A stretch of DNA of 17,233 bases from Actinomyces sp. (lineage in GTDB: Bacteria > Actinomycetota > Actinomycetes > Actinomycetales > Actinomycetaceae): contig JAHACW010000048.1 in the NCBI GenBank assembly GCA_018375675.1, positions 1-17,233 of the forward strand, given 5' to 3'. Below, piece by piece: positions 14,163-17,233 of the stretch. The position numbers were made by a program, and so were the translations under genes. The notes beneath the pieces were generated by a model. It saw only the letters and a list, made by a program, of their open reading frames with translations, was not told where the DNA came from and searched no databases. Numbering within the stretch: position 1 is the first letter of the stretch; each line of letters opens with the position of its first letter.

Positions 14163-14546
14163 TGAGAAACCTCATTCCTGTTCGTTCTTGGTTACCACTG
14201 TCGTGGCCACGAATGACACACTACGAAATCTTTGGCGATTTTGCCGACTTTAGGGCCAGATTTCGCGGATTTCACGAAAATATCTCGTTTTTTTGCTCAA
14301 AAACCGTCAATTCTGTGCGACAGGTCACTCAAACTTGCCGAGTGGTTGCAATTCTGCGGAACTCAAATGCGTCGCCACCGGCACGTTTTTCGGTAACAGG
14401 AACTGTGCCCCGCGCCGAGAGTTCACCCCTCTCATTAGACCTGACAAACACGGTTGCCCACGCGCATATAGACCCCCTGGGCATACACGAGGGCGGGGAG
14501 CGACCGCATGGCCACTCCCCGCCCTCGTGGGGTTCTACGCGTTCCC
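14163..14546. promoter_or_regulatory. HU upstream region and end of the sugar importer unit
   Basis: This 384-bp stretch contains no gene. The part nearest HU (14163-14330) is unusually AT-rich for this genome and should hold the leftward hup promoter; TTGACG and TATTTT occur on the minus strand but 22 bp apart, so I cannot fix the promoter. CGAAATCT (14224-14231) and AGATTTCG (14258-14265) form an inverted repeat, and GATTTCGCG-GATTTCACG is a tandem 9-bp repeat (14259-14276). The right end holds the terminator at 14486-14529. Confidence 0.5.
14486..14529 (-). terminator. Hairpin terminator after the sugar permease gene
   Basis: A perfect 15-bp stem (CACGAGGGCGGGGAG / CTCCCCGCCCTCGTG) with a 14-nt loop begins 17 bp past the permease stop on the minus strand. 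No U-tract follows. Confidence 0.72.
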
Positions 14547-15722
14547 TCAGGCCGAGGCGCGCTGCTTGTTCCAGACGTCGAAGGCGACGGCCAGGAGCAG
14601 GACGGCTCCCTTGACGATCTGCTGGGTGGAGGTGGAGGCACCCATAAGCTGCATGCCGTTGGACATGACGGCCATGATGAGGCCACCGATGAGGGCGCCG
14701 GACAGACGTCCGATACCGCCGGTCGTCGACGCACCACCAATGAAGCAGGCGGCGATGGCGTCGAGCTCGAACATGTTACCCGCAGAGGGCTGCGCGCCGT
14801 TCATACGAGCCGAGTAGACGACGCCCGCAACGCCCGCGAGGAAGCCCATGTTGACGTAGCACCAGAAGGTGACCTTCTTGACGTTGATACCCGACAGGGC
14901 GGCGGCTGACTTGTTGCCACCGATCGCATACACGTCGCGGCCAAACATCGTCGAAGAGGCGAGGGTTCCGAAGACAAGCACGAGGATCGCCAGGAGGATC
15001 AGCACGATGGGCAGGCCGCGCTCGGTGGAGAGCTTGTAGGCGAACCACATGACGACGACGGCAGTGAGCACGATCTTCGCAACGAAGAGCCACATCGCCT
15101 CGACGGCCTGGTTGTAGGAGATGCGCGCACGGCGGGTGCGCACCTGCTGATAGGCGAAGCCCGCCACGCCGATACCGAAGATCACCAGGGTGAAAACGTC
15201 GAAGCCATTACCGCCCAGGAGACCGTTGAGGAAGCCGTTGGCGATGTTGTAGTAGCCCTTGGGGAAGGGCGACAGCGAGACGTTGTCGAGAACCTGGTAG
15301 GTCAGGCCGCGGAAGAGGAGCATGCCGGCCAGGGTGACGATGAAGCCGGGGATGCCCACGTAGGCGACCCAGAAACCCTGGAACGCGCCGATCAGGATAC
15401 CCATGACGAGGGCGGCGACGACGCCGACCCACCAGGGGTAGCCCTGCTTGATGACGAGAACACCACTGAGCGCACCGGTCACGGCCACGACCGAGCCGAC
15501 GGAAAGGTCGATCTGGGCCAGGACGATGACGAAGAGCATGCCGATCGCGAGGATCAGGATATAGGAGTACTGCAGGACGATGTTCGTCAGGTTGCCCGAC
15601 GAGAGGAAGGTGTCGGGATTGAACGCCCAAAAGAGGACGACGATGGCGATGAACGCGATGAAGATGCCGCCCTGACGCAGGTTGGCCTTCAGCGTGTCAA
15701 CCAGGCTGATTTCGGCGGTCAT
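14547..15722 (-). CDS. mmsB: Sugar ABC importer permease (MmsB/GguB, CUT2 family)
   Basis: The 391-residue polytopic membrane protein belongs to the BPD_transp_2 family (XylH/GguB group). Family features: [20 protein letters not shown] around 67-86, [17 protein letters not shown] around 124-140, the cytoplasmic loop [20 protein letters not shown], and a C-terminal half with [21 protein letters not shown]. The extra-long loop with [13 protein letters not shown] between the central helices, and the length near 390-400, favour the multiple-monosaccharide (xylose/arabinose/galactose) group over RbsC, which is nearer 320 residues. It forms a homodimeric channel with the ATPase encoded just upstream, whose TGA overlaps this ATG (ATGA). 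A terminator follows, so this is the last gene of the unit. Confidence 0.88.
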   Translation of the reverse strand: MTAEISLVDTLKANLRQGGIFIAFIAIVVLFWAFNPDTFLSSGNLTNIVLQYSYILILAIGMLFVIVLAQIDLSVGSVVAVTGALSGVLVIKQGYPWWVGVVAALVMGILIGAFQGFWVAYVGIPGFIVTLAGMLLFRGLTYQVLDNVSLSPFPKGYYNIANGFLNGLLGGNGFDVFTLVIFGIGVAGFAYQQVRTRRARISYNQAVEAMWLFVAKIVLTAVVVMWFAYKLSTERGLPIVLILLAILVLVFGTLASSTMFGRDVYAIGGNKSAAALSGINVKKVTFWCYVNMGFLAGVAGVVYSARMNGAQPSAGNMFELDAIAACFIGGASTTGGIGRLSGALIGGLIMAVMSNGMQLMGASTSTQQIVKGAVLLLAVAFDVWNKQRASA

Positions 15723-17233
15723 TTCTGGTCCTCCCTTGCGGGTTCGATAGTCATGAGTTCCATGAGGTTTTCCTGGGTGGCGTCTTCGGCCTTTACCTCG
15801 CCGGTGATACGGCCGTACGCCAGGGTGTAGATGCGGTCCGAGACGCCGAGGACTTCCTCGAGTTCGGAGGAGATGACGATGACGGCCTTGCCTTCTTCGA
15901 CCATCTTGTTGATGAGTGTGTAGATCTCGAACTTCGCGCCAACGTCAATGCCGCGCGTGGGTTCGTCAAGAATGAGGACGTCTGCGTCCGTGTAGAGCCA
16001 CTTGGACAGAACGACCTTCTGCTGGTTGCCACCCGACAGGGAGCCGGTCTTTTGGAGGACCGAGTGGGAGCGGATGTTCATTCGATCCTTGTAGTCGGCG
16101 GCGACGGCCAGTTCCTTATGTCCATCGACGAGGCCTCGGCGTGAGAGCTTGAACAGGCCAGCGGTGGCCACGTTGTGCCGGATGTCGTCGATGAGGTTCA
16201 GGCCGTACTGCTTGCGATCCTCAGTCGCGTAGGCAATGCCATTCTTGATTGCGTCCGAGACGGACTTGACCGTGATCTCTTTGCCGTCCTTGAAGAGCTT
16301 GCCCGAGATACGCGAACCGAAGGAACGACCAAAAATACTCATCGCAAGCTCAGTACGTCCGGCACCCATGAGGCCGGCAATGCCGACGACCTCGCCATGA
16401 CGCACATTGAAGGAAGCACCGGAGATCACGACGCGCCCAGCCTGGGTCGGGTGATAGACGGTCCAGTCTTCCACGCGGAAGACCTCCTCGCCGATCTCCA
16501 CGTTGCGCTCGGGGTAGCGCTGAGTGAGGTCGCGGCCCACCATGAGCGAGATGATCTTGCCCTGCGTGGACGCAGGGTCCTTCATGTCGATCGTCTCGAT
16601 GGTCTGACCGTCACGCAGGATCGTCGTGCGGTCAGCGATCTCGGCAATCTCTCCAAGCTTGTGGGAGATGATGACGATGGCGACGCCCTGGTCGCGCAGG
16701 CTGCGCACGAGGTCGAGGAGCTGGGCCGAGTCGTTATCGTTGAGGGCGGCGGTGGGCTCGTCCAGGATCAGCAGGCGCACGTCCTTGGACAGCGCCTTTC
16801 CGATCTCGATGAGCTGCTGCTTGCCCACACCGAGCGTACCGACCTGGGTCGTCACGTTTTCCTTCAGGCCGACCTTTGCCAGGACCTTTTCGGCACGGTG
16901 GTTGACCTCATGCCAGTCGATGAGGCCGAGCTTGCGGGGCTTCTCAGCACCCAGGAAGATGTTCTCTGCGATCGACAGATAGGGGACGAGGGCCAGCTCC
17001 TGGTGAATGATGCCAATGCCGAGCGCCTCAGAGTCCTTGATGGAGCGGAATTGGACTTCCTTGCCATCGAAGATGATGGTGCCGTCGTACTGCCCGTGGG
17101 GGTAGACGCCGGAAAGAACCTTCATAAGGGTGGACTTGCCGGCACCGTTTTCGCCGCACAGGGCGTGGACTTCGCCGGGGCGGACATCAAGGTTGACATG
17201 CTTGAGGACGGGCACGCCATTGAAACCCTTGTC
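15719..17233 (-). CDS. mmsA: Sugar ABC importer double ATPase (MmsA/GguA), 5' end missing
   Basis: 504 codons are present and the frame stays open to the right edge. A GTG at 17215 could be taken as a start, but the preceding codons (DKGFNG) continue the family's TK-x-FPGV-like N-terminus, so only about 10 residues are missing. Numbering from the edge, domain 1 has Walker A GENGAGKS at 27-34, HQELALVP, a degenerate signature LGVGKQQ at 134-140, Walker [10 protein letters not shown] and His191. Domain 2 has a Walker-A variant GLMGAGRTE, signature LSGGNQQ at 399-405, [13 protein letters not shown] and SSELEE with no H-loop histidine. One strong and one weakened ATP site is normal for CUT2 ATPases such as RbsA and GguA. 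The expected periplasmic-type sugar-binding protein gene lies beyond the window. Confidence 0.88.
   Translation of the reverse strand, partial: DKGFNGVPVLKHVNLDVRPGEVHALCGENGAGKSTLMKVLSGVYPHGQYDGTIIFDGKEVQFRSIKDSEALGIGIIHQELALVPYLSIAENIFLGAEKPRKLGLIDWHEVNHRAEKVLAKVGLKENVTTQVGTLGVGKQQLIEIGKALSKDVRLLILDEPTAALNDNDSAQLLDLVRSLRDQGVAIVIISHKLGEIAEIADRTTILRDGQTIETIDMKDPASTQGKIISLMVGRDLTQRYPERNVEIGEEVFRVEDWTVYHPTQAGRVVISGASFNVRHGEVVGIAGLMGAGRTELAMSIFGRSFGSRISGKLFKDGKEITVKSVSDAIKNGIAYATEDRKQYGLNLIDDIRHNVATAGLFKLSRRGLVDGHKELAVAADYKDRMNIRSHSVLQKTGSLSGGNQQKVVLSKWLYTDADVLILDEPTRGIDVGAKFEIYTLINKMVEEGKAVIVISSELEEVLGVSDRIYTLAYGRITGEVKAEDATQENLMELMTIEPAREDQK

Noticed and set aside
14335..14415. Sequence containing GCCGAGTGGTTG, similar to a tRNA D-arm
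   Set aside because: No acceptor stem or GTTCGANTC-type T-arm follows at the right distance, so no tRNA can be folded.
17213..17215. GTG as start of the sugar-importer ATPase
   Set aside because: The frame continues upstream to the window edge with residues that fit the family N-terminus, and the residue numbering of homologues requires about 16 more residues before this point.

Overview
The window is high-GC DNA with actinobacterial traits: GTG starts, ATGA/GTGA gene overlaps, an actinobacterial-type HU protein, a DUF3039 gene, and GC-rich terminator hairpins without long U-tracts. The gene mix (opp/dpp-type importer, NagB, M81 protein, MmsAB-type sugar importer) suggests a host-associated member of the Actinomycetaceae (Actinomyces/Schaalia-like). 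The genus is inferred from style only, not from a marker gene.

Layout from left to right. (1) 1-1743, minus strand: a DUF3039 zinc-ribbon-like protein overlapping by 4 bp a DEAD/DEAH-box helicase that runs off the left edge. (2) 1868-6925, minus strand: a catabolic cluster reading ROK-family repressor > M81 metallohydrolase > ROK sugar kinase > CutC-family protein, all joined by 4-bp start/stop overlaps, then after a 75-bp gap nagB (glucosamine-6-phosphate deaminase) and a hairpin terminator. (3) 6926-7174: a divergent control region rich in palindromes. (4) 7175-12989, plus strand: a complete Opp/Dpp-type ABC importer: lipoprotein binding protein, an intercistronic hairpin, two permeases, and one double-ATPase protein (DppD-DppF-like fusion). 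(5) 12990-13880: an 891-bp stretch with no convincing gene but several repeat structures, including four 20-bp iteron-like units. (6) 13881-14162, minus: HU DNA-binding protein with a terminator and an AT-rich upstream region. (7) 14547-17233, minus: permease and 5'-incomplete ATPase of a CUT2-type sugar importer (MmsB/MmsA, also called GguB/GguA); its sugar-binding protein would lie beyond the right edge.

Blocks 2-4 look like one functional unit. The importer would bring in an amino-sugar-containing conjugate (a glycopeptide, muropeptide-like or N-acylated sugar). The M81 enzyme would hydrolyse an amide or peptide bond, the ROK kinase would phosphorylate the freed sugar, CutC would carry out an unassigned step, and NagB would convert glucosamine-6-phosphate to fructose-6-phosphate and ammonia. 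The ROK repressor would sense the sugar and control both directions. No nagA-like deacetylase is present. The gene order is seen; the pathway is inference. A nearly identical 13-bp element lies in front of both the repressor gene and nagB, which supports co-control.
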